Source: a virus | Length of the DNA: 31,476 nt | IMG/VR virus record: IMGVR_UViG_3300025151_004699 | Span: 1-31,476 of that record | Reading direction: 5' to 3' (one strand) | Part shown: one piece after another, positions 23,701 through 30,748 of the stretch | Layout: each line of letters starts with the position of its first letter | Position numbering within the stretch: position 1 is the first letter of the stretch | Position numbers and translations under genes: made by a program | The notes under the pieces: generated by a model | Databases searched by the model: none | What the model was told of the DNA's origin: nothing | The model's input: the letters and a program-made list of their open reading frames with translations, nothing else

Positions 23701-26700
23701 GTTCCAGTCACCTCGATGAACTGGTTAGTGGAATCGTTTTCATAGGCTCTTGTTCCACCGTTACTAACGTCAGGGACGGTAGCCATTCCCCCGCTATATG
23801 ATCCATTATTTCCGCTGCCAGACAAGTCGCCAGCACCGTCACTGAGGCTAGGACACAACCACAGTTTTTCGTCACCAAGCCCAACAGGGACAGGCCCTTC
23901 TACACCGCGCGAGGATGCAAGGTGAACGATCTCTGCTTGGGTAAGAACTCGACTAAACACCCTTACGTCATCAACGTAACCGTTGGTCCAATATGTGCCA
24001 TTGACGTAGCCAATCCTTGCGTCATACGACTGTGCGTCAACAGTTGTTCCGGACCCTGCTGTGACCTCTGACTCGAATGCACCGTTTTGATACACCTTGA
24101 TTCCACCAGCAGTGAATGTCATTGCAAAGTGACGCCAAACGAAACCGCTGTTTGGGTAAAGTGGATTGGAAAAGTTGCTGTAATTGGAAGGGAGTAGTCC
24201 GTTTGCACCAGCACGATTAAAGTTTGATTCCTGCCCCATATAGACAGCACCATCATTAAAAACCCTGCCGGTGGCATACTTGTTCTTTGTCTTGTACCAA
24301 CCGCAGATAGTGAAGTCGCCGTTGCCTGATCTCCAGTCAGTGTCAGACAGTGTGGTTTGAATGTAGTCATCAACACCATCAAAGTCATAAGCATAGCTAC
24401 CACCCGCACTAGAATCCGCAACGATTCCTAATCCGCCTTGTCTAATTCCGTCGTTATTTTCCCCGCTAATGTCTCCATATCCTGCACCTAGACTTGGACA
24501 CATCCACAGCTTTTCACCTCCCAGTCCAGACACATTTATTGATTCTATTTCTGGAACTCTTTTAGAAGCTAGAGTTTTTATTTGCTGCTGTGTTAAAACC
24601 TTGTTAAACAGTCTGATATCATCAGTGTAAGCTTTACCATTACTGGTTTGTATAGTGCCTAGCGAAGTTAATTCGTTAATAGCAACTCTGGATCTTGCTA
24701 TAAGTTTTCCGTTTACATAAAAACTTGCATCGTCGGTAGCGCTGATTGTTGCGCATAAGTGATACCATTTACCATCATTTATGTTGATAGAACTGTCTGT
24801 GATGCTATCAGGTGAGTTTAGATTATATCTTCTAAAAGTTACGGCTCCTGAGCTACTATATATCATAATATCTCGACCGCCAGATTGAACGATTGTAAAT
24901 ATATTTCCGTCAACAGCGCCTCTAGCCCAAAGAGAAATAGTCAAGGGGAAGTTTGGAACAGGGTCGCTGCCGGTTAAAACCTTCTGCCTAGCGTTTCCAC
25001 TATAAGTAGATCCTCTAAATGAATACCCATTAGTCACACCTCCCCCAGTAGATCTAATCATTCTTCTGGACTCATCTGCTCCGTCGTTGGTGACAGTTTT
25101 ATTATTTGCCAAATCTAAAGTTTCGTTTAATGTTGCAGAAGGAGCAAGCCATAATATTTCATCTCCTATAAGACTTGTTATGTTTTCAAGTTTTGTTTTA
25201 GGTCTTCCTTGGACGCCCCGCTTCGATGCTAGGTGGGTAATCTCTGCTTGGGTTAGGACGCGGCTGTAGTGTCGAATGTCATCCATCTTGCCATCAAGCG
25301 TGGATCGTGTAATGAGAGATGTCCAACTACCTATCCTCATTGCTGCTGCACCATTAAGCTCTCCTATCGCAGCTATGTAGGTACTGATTACTGGCGTCGG
25401 GTCTGCACCTTCGTACAAGGATAAGTAGCCAGAAGCAGTGTCCCTGACTATCGTAAAGTGACGCCAGTTTCCATCGTTGTAGGTTTTAGAAGATGTGGTC
25501 GAATCTGACTTTTGCGACCCGTCGTCAACAGTCAAATGCATGTCGCCAGTGAGGGACGATGTTCCATCGTTGTTGAGGTGAGCGAGGAAGTACTTGCCGC
25601 TTGGTCCGGTTCCTGAGTAGTTATTAAATAACGGCCCTCCGGTTGTGTCGGTAGAACTCAGCCAGAAAGAAAGGGAAAAGTCACTTGAGCCAAAGTTACA
25701 CGCCGATGACGGCAACTGAATGTAATCATCTGTCCCATCAAACTCATAAGCAAGCGATCCACCGTATTCAGTGTCAGCAACAGTTCCCATACCTCCGTTG
25801 TACGTTCCGTTGTTTCCATTACCACTAATGTCGTCAGCACTGTCATTCAGAGAAGGACACAGCCAAAGCTGTTCATCACCCAGACCAACAGGAGCAGGCC
25901 CCTCGACTCCCCGTGAGGAAGCCAAGTGAGATATCTCTTCGCCCGTTAAAGCTCTACTGTACAAACGAATGTCATCTAAATAACAGCTATTATTGTAGCT
26001 AGTAGAATTGGATGCTCCAAAATAAAAGTCTTGCGTAGGAAGAGCGTATGAACCAGTGCCTGTTCTTGTTCGTGTAAGCCTTCCGTCAACATAACAACGG
26101 CTGGTCACACCATCGCACACAAAAACATGATGTCTCCAGTATCTAGATGAAGATCCGAATCCGTAGTGGGATGCTCCAGTATCATTACTGGTATTTCCTG
26201 TCGTGTTGGCGGGACTTGGTGGAAAAGTGGAAAGATTGCTCACTTGTCTAAAGTCTATCCCTCCATCATTAAAAAATCTTCCATTTTCTCCCCACTGATT
26301 GTTTTCAGAAACCCATAAAGAAATACTAAAAACACCGTCGTCCCTCCAAGAGGCAATGTCCTCTCTTTTAACTATTAAGTGTCCAGAAGAAAGATTAAAA
26401 GCCTTTTTTCCACCCGCTCCTGTGCCGTTTCTCAATCCTAAATTGGATATACTAGCGTCTACCATTTCAACCTGCGAACCGTTGCCAGAAAGGTCTGAAT
26501 GATCTCCGGTTATGGTTGGACAAAGCCACAATCTTTCATCGCCTAGACCTAAAACCTCTTGAGGTCTGCCTAATATTCCCCGCGATGATGCTAGGTGTGT
26601 GATCTCTGCTTGAGTCAATGCTCGATGGTAGAGTCGGAAGTCATCTCCATAGCCAGAAATTTTATTTAGCTCAATCGTCGAACTGTCGCCAGTTACGTCA

Positions 26701-28586
26701 ACGTTAGGATCAAGAGTAGTTACCCCTACCAAAGAACCGTCCAAGTATGCTTTTGCATCTGTACCATCTTGAACAAGGCAGTAGTGATGCCATGCTCCAT
26801 TAACAGAACTTGTGTTGCTGTTAATCATATAGGTTTGCGACCAAGGCGAGGCTTGTAATGTCTGCACCGCAACGACTTCACCAAACCCTTGCATTTTCAT
26901 TTGAAGCAAGCTTGACGCAAACAGTTTGTGCGCCTGAAACGCACCAATTGTGTCTCCGTAGACCCAACAGCATATCGACCGAACAGTATTCGCTGGAAGA
27001 ACGTTTGGGACAGATACAAAATCTGTCGTGTAGCTGGACGACGAAAACGCATTTGTTCCGCCCATGCCAGACTGAGCTACAACTGAACAATTACCATTCA
27101 GAGTTCCGTTGTTCCCATTACCAGAAATATCATTGGCGCTGTCGCTAATGCTTGGGCATAGCCACAGTCTCTCGTCACCGAGTCCAACGGGCGGCAACCC
27201 TTGCACTCCCCGTGCGGAGGCAAGGTGTCCTATCTCTACGCTGGTAAGTGCCGTCTGAAAGAAACGAATGTCGTCGTACTTTGCCGCAGTCGCACCAGTA
27301 GTCCTGCCGTCTTGACTTCCAAGGCTCAGGTTGGTTCCTCCTATCTGTATGTCCCCGGATACCGATGCCGAGCTAGTGCCAAGCAATACGCCATCAAAGT
27401 ACACGCTGATGTATCCTCCACTAGTTACCAAAGCCCAGTGATGGAATCCACCACCAGTTAAGTCTGCGCTTCCGTTTGGCATAGCAACGTCAAAGTTGTA
27501 TATACCGCCTCCGGTCCCTTTCCAGTTAACCCTAATAGTACCTGTAGTAGCCTTTCGGCTTACAAAGAACCTAAGATCGTTGAATGCAGATGTACTGAAT
27601 CCTGCGATGGGGGCATAGGACGGTGTAAAGTTTGACGATGCCCAGAAAGAAAGCGTAGCCTTAGCAACGTCAGATGAAGGACTGCTAAAGTAGGCGTAGT
27701 CAGTTCCAGCCGTTGTGTTGCTGGTCTGAAAAGACTCAAAGCCTGTGGTGTCTTCAACTACAGCAACCGTTCCGTTATAAAGTGCGTTGTTGCCGTTTCC
27801 GGTAATGTCAGATACATCGTTAGACGTTAGCGTTGGACTCACCCATAGGTCTTCTGTTCCCAGCCCAACAGGAGGTGAACCTTCTATACCTCTAGCAGAG
27901 GCTAAGTATCTTATTTCATTTCCGCTTATAACCTTATTAAATATCCTAATATCATCCATTTTTCCATTAAGATCGTATTGATATCCTGCCTCACTACCTC
28001 CTATCATAAGACTAGAGCTAGATCTTAATATTCCACTAACGCTGGGCTGGATAACAGATTCTAAGCTTCCATTTAAATAAATCCTAATATTATTACCATC
28101 ATAAGTTAGACAAACGTGCGTCCAAGTATCTTTGGAAACACTAGGTCCAGTCATCTTGGCGCTCCAAGAGCCGCTTTCAACGGTCTTGATATAAAGTTCT
28201 AAGTTTCCGTTTGAAGTATTAAGGTTGGTGGTAAACGCTCCCGATCTTACCAAATGCCCTTGAGAAACGGGACCACTCCATTCGTCTGGATTAACCCAAA
28301 AACAAACACTTAAATTTTCTACTCCGTCAAAAGAAACATCCGATGCGATTGTAGATTTCGCATAGCTAGTATACTCGCCGTAATTACTTATCTTTATATT
28401 GTTTCCGGGATTAGATGAGGCTGTACCAGAAAAAAGATATGCTCTTTTACCTCCATAAGAAGTGTCTATTGTAGTAGACATTTCTCCGTTATAAGTAGCA
28501 GAAAATCCATTATTAGACAAGTCCTTGGCTGAGTTCTGAATAGAGGGACATAGCCATAGAACTTCACCACCTATACCAGTTGGCAT
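20724..28586 (-). CDS. Giant eleven-repeat LamG/concanavalin-fold surface protein
   Basis: This encodes 2620 residues, by far the largest gene. It consists of eleven repeats of about 200-230 residues. Each has an opening block such as GLGDEKLWLCPSLSDSANDI, SGNGNNGTYNGG, then YEFDGTDDYI, a middle WVHFA/WHHYCL strand with YVDG or YLDGSL, and a closing block DDIRVYDRALTQAEITHLAS followed by SRGVEG. These are the hallmarks of LamG-like jelly-roll domains (glycan- or protein-binding sandwiches of the laminin G/pentraxin type). The last about 205 residues are unrelated, with VYRVGSVHCDASFAASAAF in them. There is no signal peptide. Such proteins are expected on the phage tail or fibre for binding host glycans. 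It starts from an ATG with SD GGAG. Confidence 0.82.
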   Translation of the reverse strand: MPTGIGGEVLWLCPSIQNSAKDLSNNGFSATYNGEMSTTIDTSYGGKRAYLFSGTASSNPGNNIKISNYGEYTSYAKSTIASDVSFDGVENLSVCFWVNPDEWSGPVSQGHLVRSGAFTTNLNTSNGNLELYIKTVESGSWSAKMTGPSVSKDTWTHVCLTYDGNNIRIYLNGSLESVIQPSVSGILRSSSSLMIGGSEAGYQYDLNGKMDDIRIFNKVISGNEIRYLASARGIEGSPPVGLGTEDLWVSPTLTSNDVSDITGNGNNALYNGTVAVVEDTTGFESFQTSNTTAGTDYAYFSSPSSDVAKATLSFWASSNFTPSYAPIAGFSTSAFNDLRFFVSRKATTGTIRVNWKGTGGGIYNFDVAMPNGSADLTGGGFHHWALVTSGGYISVYFDGVLLGTSSASVSGDIQIGGTNLSLGSQDGRTTGATAAKYDDIRFFQTALTSVEIGHLASARGVQGLPPVGLGDERLWLCPSISDSANDISGNGNNGTLNGNCSVVAQSGMGGTNAFSSSSYTTDFVSVPNVLPANTVRSICCWVYGDTIGAFQAHKLFASSLLQMKMQGFGEVVAVQTLQASPWSQTYMINSNTSSVNGAWHHYCLVQDGTDAKAYLDGSLVGVTTLDPNVDVTGDSSTIELNKISGYGDDFRLYHRALTQAEITHLASSRGILGRPQEVLGLGDERLWLCPTITGDHSDLSGNGSQVEMVDASISNLGLRNGTGAGGKKAFNLSSGHLIVKREDIASWRDDGVFSISLWVSENNQWGENGRFFNDGGIDFRQVSNLSTFPPSPANTTGNTSNDTGASHYGFGSSSRYWRHHVFVCDGVTSRCYVDGRLTRTRTGTGSYALPTQDFYFGASNSTSYNNSCYLDDIRLYSRALTGEEISHLASSRGVEGPAPVGLGDEQLWLCPSLNDSADDISGNGNNGTYNGGMGTVADTEYGGSLAYEFDGTDDYIQLPSSACNFGSSDFSLSFWLSSTDTTGGPLFNNYSGTGPSGKYFLAHLNNDGTSSLTGDMHLTVDDGSQKSDSTTSSKTYNDGNWRHFTIVRDTASGYLSLYEGADPTPVISTYIAAIGELNGAAAMRIGSWTSLITRSTLDGKMDDIRHYSRVLTQAEITHLASKRGVQGRPKTKLENITSLIGDEILWLAPSATLNETLDLANNKTVTNDGADESRRMIRSTGGGVTNGYSFRGSTYSGNARQKVLTGSDPVPNFPLTISLWARGAVDGNIFTIVQSGGRDIMIYSSSGAVTFRRYNLNSPDSITDSSININDGKWYHLCATISATDDASFYVNGKLIARSRVAINELTSLGTIQTSNGKAYTDDIRLFNKVLTQQQIKTLASKRVPEIESINVSGLGGEKLWMCPSLGAGYGDISGENNDGIRQGGLGIVADSSAGGSYAYDFDGVDDYIQTTLSDTDWRSGNGDFTICGWYKTKNKYATGRVFNDGAVYMGQESNFNRAGANGLLPSNYSNFSNPLYPNSGFVWRHFAMTFTAGGIKVYQNGAFESEVTAGSGTTVDAQSYDARIGYVNGTYWTNGYVDDVRVFSRVLTQAEIVHLASSRGVEGPVPVGLGDEKLWLCPSLSDGAGDLSGSGNNGSYSGGMATVPDVSNGGTRAYENDSTNQFIEVTGTIGTTFTSVSMWIKRSAIENGTSWFCGNNAFSSSGWSDALYSENSNDYIKRQNFGQITPTLPSSGWFHFAKVSNGTTTDIYVDGVLHQSLTLNSPAATTSSFKIGSSSGSTVTSSKYYDDIRVYDRPLTQAEITHLASSRGVQGSVYNGLGDEKLWLCATLNRTSPVDLSGNGNNGTFNGMTINYDHFYQGLSDTDSMTGTFSSPFEVKSLSFWVSSSSIGSSSVHLKDSASGVTRFGDSRSNKRYRLTLDGVHGNYATTFINQNVWHNVVLTYDPNEQIASIYIDGVLDGQQTRSASTTISDSYEIGSVLRWSRYDDIRVYDRVLTQKEIIHLSSSRGIEGPPPVGLGDEIFWACPTLQPNHVDLSPSARTLTLNNGASLVEDSAYGGSRAYEFDGIDDTITTTKVYGGGLRTLSWSMWCYNDNDANDAYVQLFQEHTGANGGTASVRITTGNVYQNPKSFYTSVVGTLDSGGFGTLASQTVQTLADAIDAGWQHWAFVLDHAAAHFYINGVLVSSVTRNPGVTTEKYGNPFTIGSSNFKGKIDDFRCYDYPLSPAQVSHLSSSRGVLGAPVQYVGLGDEELWICPSLKDGARDISGNENHGTYQGGMATVASSGSGGSRAFDFDGTDDYIKILGGVGTGTTDAFCLSYWMNWEANGTEYMWDMDYTENNALSCFGTVGPAKVQASARPNSDGSGNTYNNVLTNTWVHVLFQREAGSNTIKAYFDGELKPITRTASDPITLSNDITIGNNIDGSSLYAYEGKMDDIRWFNRSLTESEILHLSRSRGISGGVKFKGVNFRQTEGFVTDPSGFDVCSLADAYYNSDRGYGFYVWDATRTRDRNSSLDPQLAGIFFKHVGTNGLIFRLDLPDGPGVYRVGSVHCDASFAASAAFSFYDQGYKIHSMNSSASVGSYMDILGNVKSNTDFNLASESYIEHDFKSGFLIVAQGPNSIGNDLISSLWVEKIDRQISDRPDKFNSDQIINTAFNNKVIG
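21340..28586 (-). repeat. Array of eleven LamG-like repeats
   Basis: Approximate repeat limits on the minus strand, placed at the SRGxxG linker: R1 28586-27885, R2 27885-27200, R3 27200-26575, R4 26575-25905, R5 25905-25212, R6 25212-24560, R7 24560-23905, R8 23905-23275, R9 23275-22687, R10 22687-22000, R11 22000-21340. The linker sequence is the most conserved part; loop regions and strand content differ greatly. R6 and its exit linker (KRVPEIESINVSGLGGE) are the most divergent. R2 starts with GLGTEDLWVSP and lacks the usual cysteine in the LWLCPS position. Confidence 0.8.
23281..23316. repeat. Linker DNA shared between LamG repeats (example copy)
   Basis: The linker DNA at 23281-23315 and at 26578-26612 is almost the same: CCCCGCGA, then GCTAGGTGTGTGATCTCTGC continuing for 3 more identical bases (23 identical bases, 23293-23315 and 26590-26612). 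Related but less similar copies lie near 22687, 23905, 25215 and 27210. The flanking LamG bodies differ far more than the linkers. Confidence 0.65.
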
Positions 28587-28600
28587 ATCTTTATCTCCAA

Positions 28601-29209
28601 TTAAACAATTATAAAAGTATCATTATCGGCAGGCGCTTCTGTCATTGCAGAAACGGTAAACTGGCCTATTCCACCCACTTGAGAATAAGACTCGATAGTG
28701 GCAGCCTGTCCAGAAAGCGCACCAGAAGTAAAGACCACTATTCTAGTTTTATAGTGATCTGTAGTAGCCTCTGTAATCGTGTCGCTTTGAAAAACAGTAG
28801 TTGTAGGAGTATGAGTATTAACTACGGTGTCTACAGAAGCAGACAATATTTGGGCAGCACTAAGCGCTAAACTTTCCGCTGCGCCAGAAACATTGTTGAT
28901 TTTTCCAACATTGTCGCTCATCACTACAAACTCCCAAGAGTTTTCAAAAACGGCAGTGCTAACAGTAACCGATTCTTCTACGGTGTATCTATCACCATCT
29001 GACTCTCCGCTAGGGTCGTATGAGCAATCATATATACCAACTGTTGCGGATCTTTTCGTAACTGTAACGGAGTCTGCTGTACTAGCTCCATTTTTTCTTA
29101 TTGCTACCGTAGGATTAGAGTCTGCGTCTGTCAGCCCTCCCGAATTGTCAAAAACTCTAATAACCCAGTTAAGGGTTGTATCTTTAAATAAAACAGATGG
29201 TCTGCTCAT
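28601..29209 (-). CDS. Probable phage structural protein with an Ig-like or baseplate-type N-terminus
   Basis: This encodes 202 residues. The N-terminal part (LNWVIRVFDNSGGLTDADSN, VAIRKNGAS, GIYDCSYDPSGE) looks like a beta-sandwich of the kind found at the base of phage fibre proteins. The C-terminal part, with KTRIVVFTSGALSGQAATIE, FTVSAMTEAPADNDTF and a final ...IIV, is a beta module seen in several phage tail-associated proteins. It directly precedes the giant LamG gene and could anchor it to the baseplate. SD GGAG precedes the ATG. The fold is inferred from pattern only. Confidence 0.55.
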   Translation of the reverse strand: MSRPSVLFKDTTLNWVIRVFDNSGGLTDADSNPTVAIRKNGASTADSVTVTKRSATVGIYDCSYDPSGESDGDRYTVEESVTVSTAVFENSWEFVVMSDNVGKINNVSGAAESLALSAAQILSASVDTVVNTHTPTTTVFQSDTITEATTDHYKTRIVVFTSGALSGQAATIESYSQVGGIGQFTVSAMTEAPADNDTFIIV

Positions 29210-29223
29210 CTTTATCTCCGGTG

Positions 29224-29865
29224 TTAGTTTGAAGGCCAGTTTGCGATCATTTCTGATAAAGCGTCTTGAATTTGTTGTTCTGTTGGAGCCTGATCGGAAA
29301 CGACAGGTGAGATATACTGATTATAAAGAGCGTTGTATATTTCAATCACTCTTTGCTTCTCTTGTTCAATAGCAAGCTGCTCTTGTCTTTGTCTTTCTTC
29401 TTCTTCTTGCTCAGAAATTCGATTAGCTTCTGCGTCTTTAGCGTCCGAAACATCTTGCGCTGTTACAGGAGGTGGAACCTCGCAAAGACTCAGCAAGGCT
29501 TCAACATCAGAACTATCAACATCAAGATTTGGATTTTGAGCAAATCCCGAAAGCATAGACCTTTGAAGATAGTTTCCTAAATCTATCGTACCGGGATTTG
29601 TAGTGTCTTTGAGTTGTTGTAACTTGTTTGAAACCAAAAAGCTACCAACGGCAACACTTTCCAAGGACGACATAAGTCTAGTTATGATTCCGTCCGCATC
29701 AGGATTTCCTAAATCCGTCAAAGCAACAGCAACCTGATTAACTGTCATTTCTTTGACTGGGTATCTGGAAGATTGAGCCGTTATGATTTGAGCTATCTGT
29801 TCATTAGACAAGCCGTTGCCGTCTAGTTCTCTAACAAAATTGTTGTAAAAGTTTATATCTGACAT
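29224..29865 (-). CDS. Unrecognised 213-aa protein with a charged helix
   Basis: This encodes 213 residues. The N-terminal half (DINFYNNFVRELDGNGLSNE, then QIAQIITAQSS and LMSSLESVAVGSFLVSNKLQ) is helical. A long E/Q-rich helix follows (ANRISEQEEEERQRQEQLAI, then EQEKQRVIEIYNALY), probably a coiled coil, and a final segment ends EMIANWPSN. No motif of known function is visible. SD AGGAG precedes the ATG. It sits in the structural block, so an assembly or fibre-associated coiled-coil role is plausible. Confidence 0.65.
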   Translation of the reverse strand: MSDINFYNNFVRELDGNGLSNEQIAQIITAQSSRYPVKEMTVNQVAVALTDLGNPDADGIITRLMSSLESVAVGSFLVSNKLQQLKDTTNPGTIDLGNYLQRSMLSGFAQNPNLDVDSSDVEALLSLCEVPPPVTAQDVSDAKDAEANRISEQEEEERQRQEQLAIEQEKQRVIEIYNALYNQYISPVVSDQAPTEQQIQDALSEMIANWPSN

Positions 29866-29878
29866 GATTTCTCCTAGA

Positions 29879-30736
29879 TTATCTAGTTGGGGTTATATTT
29901 TGATTATTGTATTTTGTGGTTTGTATGTCTCTAGTCTGGTTCGGTGAAGAAAGTCTAATATCTACCGTTGTCAATGAATCTAAAACGTCTAACGGATCTA
30001 CTAACCCTTCTAAATTGTTCATCCAGTCTACATTTCTTACCCTGCTTTTTTCGATGACCTTTTCCCATCCCTCTTCGGGCTGTTCTTGAGAATACACCTC
30101 TGACTTGGAAAGGTCTTCGTTTACCTTAGTCCACAAGTACAAACCGTTGTCGTTTGTTTTCCAAAGCGGTTCTTTTTTCTCTGTGATCGCGTCGTCAGCA
30201 AAATCTACCATAGGAACAGCCAAGAAGTGTTTTTTGTCTAAAGATCCTAGAGGAAAATATTTAAATTCGTCTGAGTCTCTAAGTTTTTCTGTATAGAATT
30301 CTATGTAGCTCCAAACATTATCTAATACTTCATCATCTGTTGAAACGCTCCCACCATACCATATTTCTTTGCCTCTAGCTCCAAAAAGCTTATGGTTGAT
30401 ATTTCTATACCTTCTCAAAACAAATTCTTCTACGTTTATAGAGTCTGGACCGAAAAGTGTCTCTGAATTAGTCACAACTGAACCTGAGTTGTCCAGTTCT
30501 AATCTCAAGACCTCTGTTTTTGAAACCCTTTCAAATCTATAGCTATAAACACAGTCTAAGTAAAACTTGCCAAGACTATTAGAGGGTCTTAGTCCGTCAG
30601 AATTAAAACCTTCTTTTCTGGGATCTGCGACAATTTCTGCGTGAGTAGCGCTTGTTATTTTGTCATTTACAGCTTCCACCACGTCTCCATCATCCCATAA
30701 ACTAGAGCTTCCTATTTTTAGTATTATTTCTGCCAT
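29879..30736 (-). CDS. Unrecognised 285-aa protein in the structural block
   Basis: This encodes 285 residues. N-terminal MAEIILKIGSSSLWDDGDVV and repeated strand-like stretches (VYSYRFERVSKTEVLRLELD, KLFGARGKEIWYGG, GLYLWTKVNEDLSKSE) suggest an alpha/beta protein. There is a possible conserved YRNINHKLFG segment and no catalytic motif. It starts 12 bases after the reductase stop, with GGGC as weak SD. It is the first gene of the block leading to the LamG and beta-helix proteins. Function unknown; virion association is inferred from context only. Confidence 0.62.
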   Translation of the reverse strand: MAEIILKIGSSSLWDDGDVVEAVNDKITSATHAEIVADPRKEGFNSDGLRPSNSLGKFYLDCVYSYRFERVSKTEVLRLELDNSGSVVTNSETLFGPDSINVEEFVLRRYRNINHKLFGARGKEIWYGGSVSTDDEVLDNVWSYIEFYTEKLRDSDEFKYFPLGSLDKKHFLAVPMVDFADDAITEKKEPLWKTNDNGLYLWTKVNEDLSKSEVYSQEQPEEGWEKVIEKSRVRNVDWMNNLEGLVDPLDVLDSLTTVDIRLSSPNQTRDIQTTKYNNQNITPTR

Positions 30737-30748
30737 ATTTATGCCCGA

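Noticed and set aside
26858-27148. Plus-strand open frames inside the LamG, dnaE and other genes (for example 26858-27148, 28827-29372, 3419-3808)
   Set aside because: They lie opposite strong minus-strand coding regions, have odd composition, no ribosome sites and no recognisable motifs; they are antisense shadows.
20724-28586. Diversity-generating retroelement acting on the LamG repeats
   Set aside because: No reverse transcriptase gene and no template/variable repeat pair with adenine-specific changes are visible; repeats differ in all bases.
21340-28586. CRISPR array
   Set aside because: The repeat period is about 600-700 bases, within one open coding frame; the repeated parts are protein-coding linkers and not 25-40 base units.
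30733-30748. T4-like late promoter (CATAAATA) before the 285-aa gene
   Set aside because: The sequence abuts the ATG itself, leaving no room for a leader, and no second copy was seen at other gene starts.
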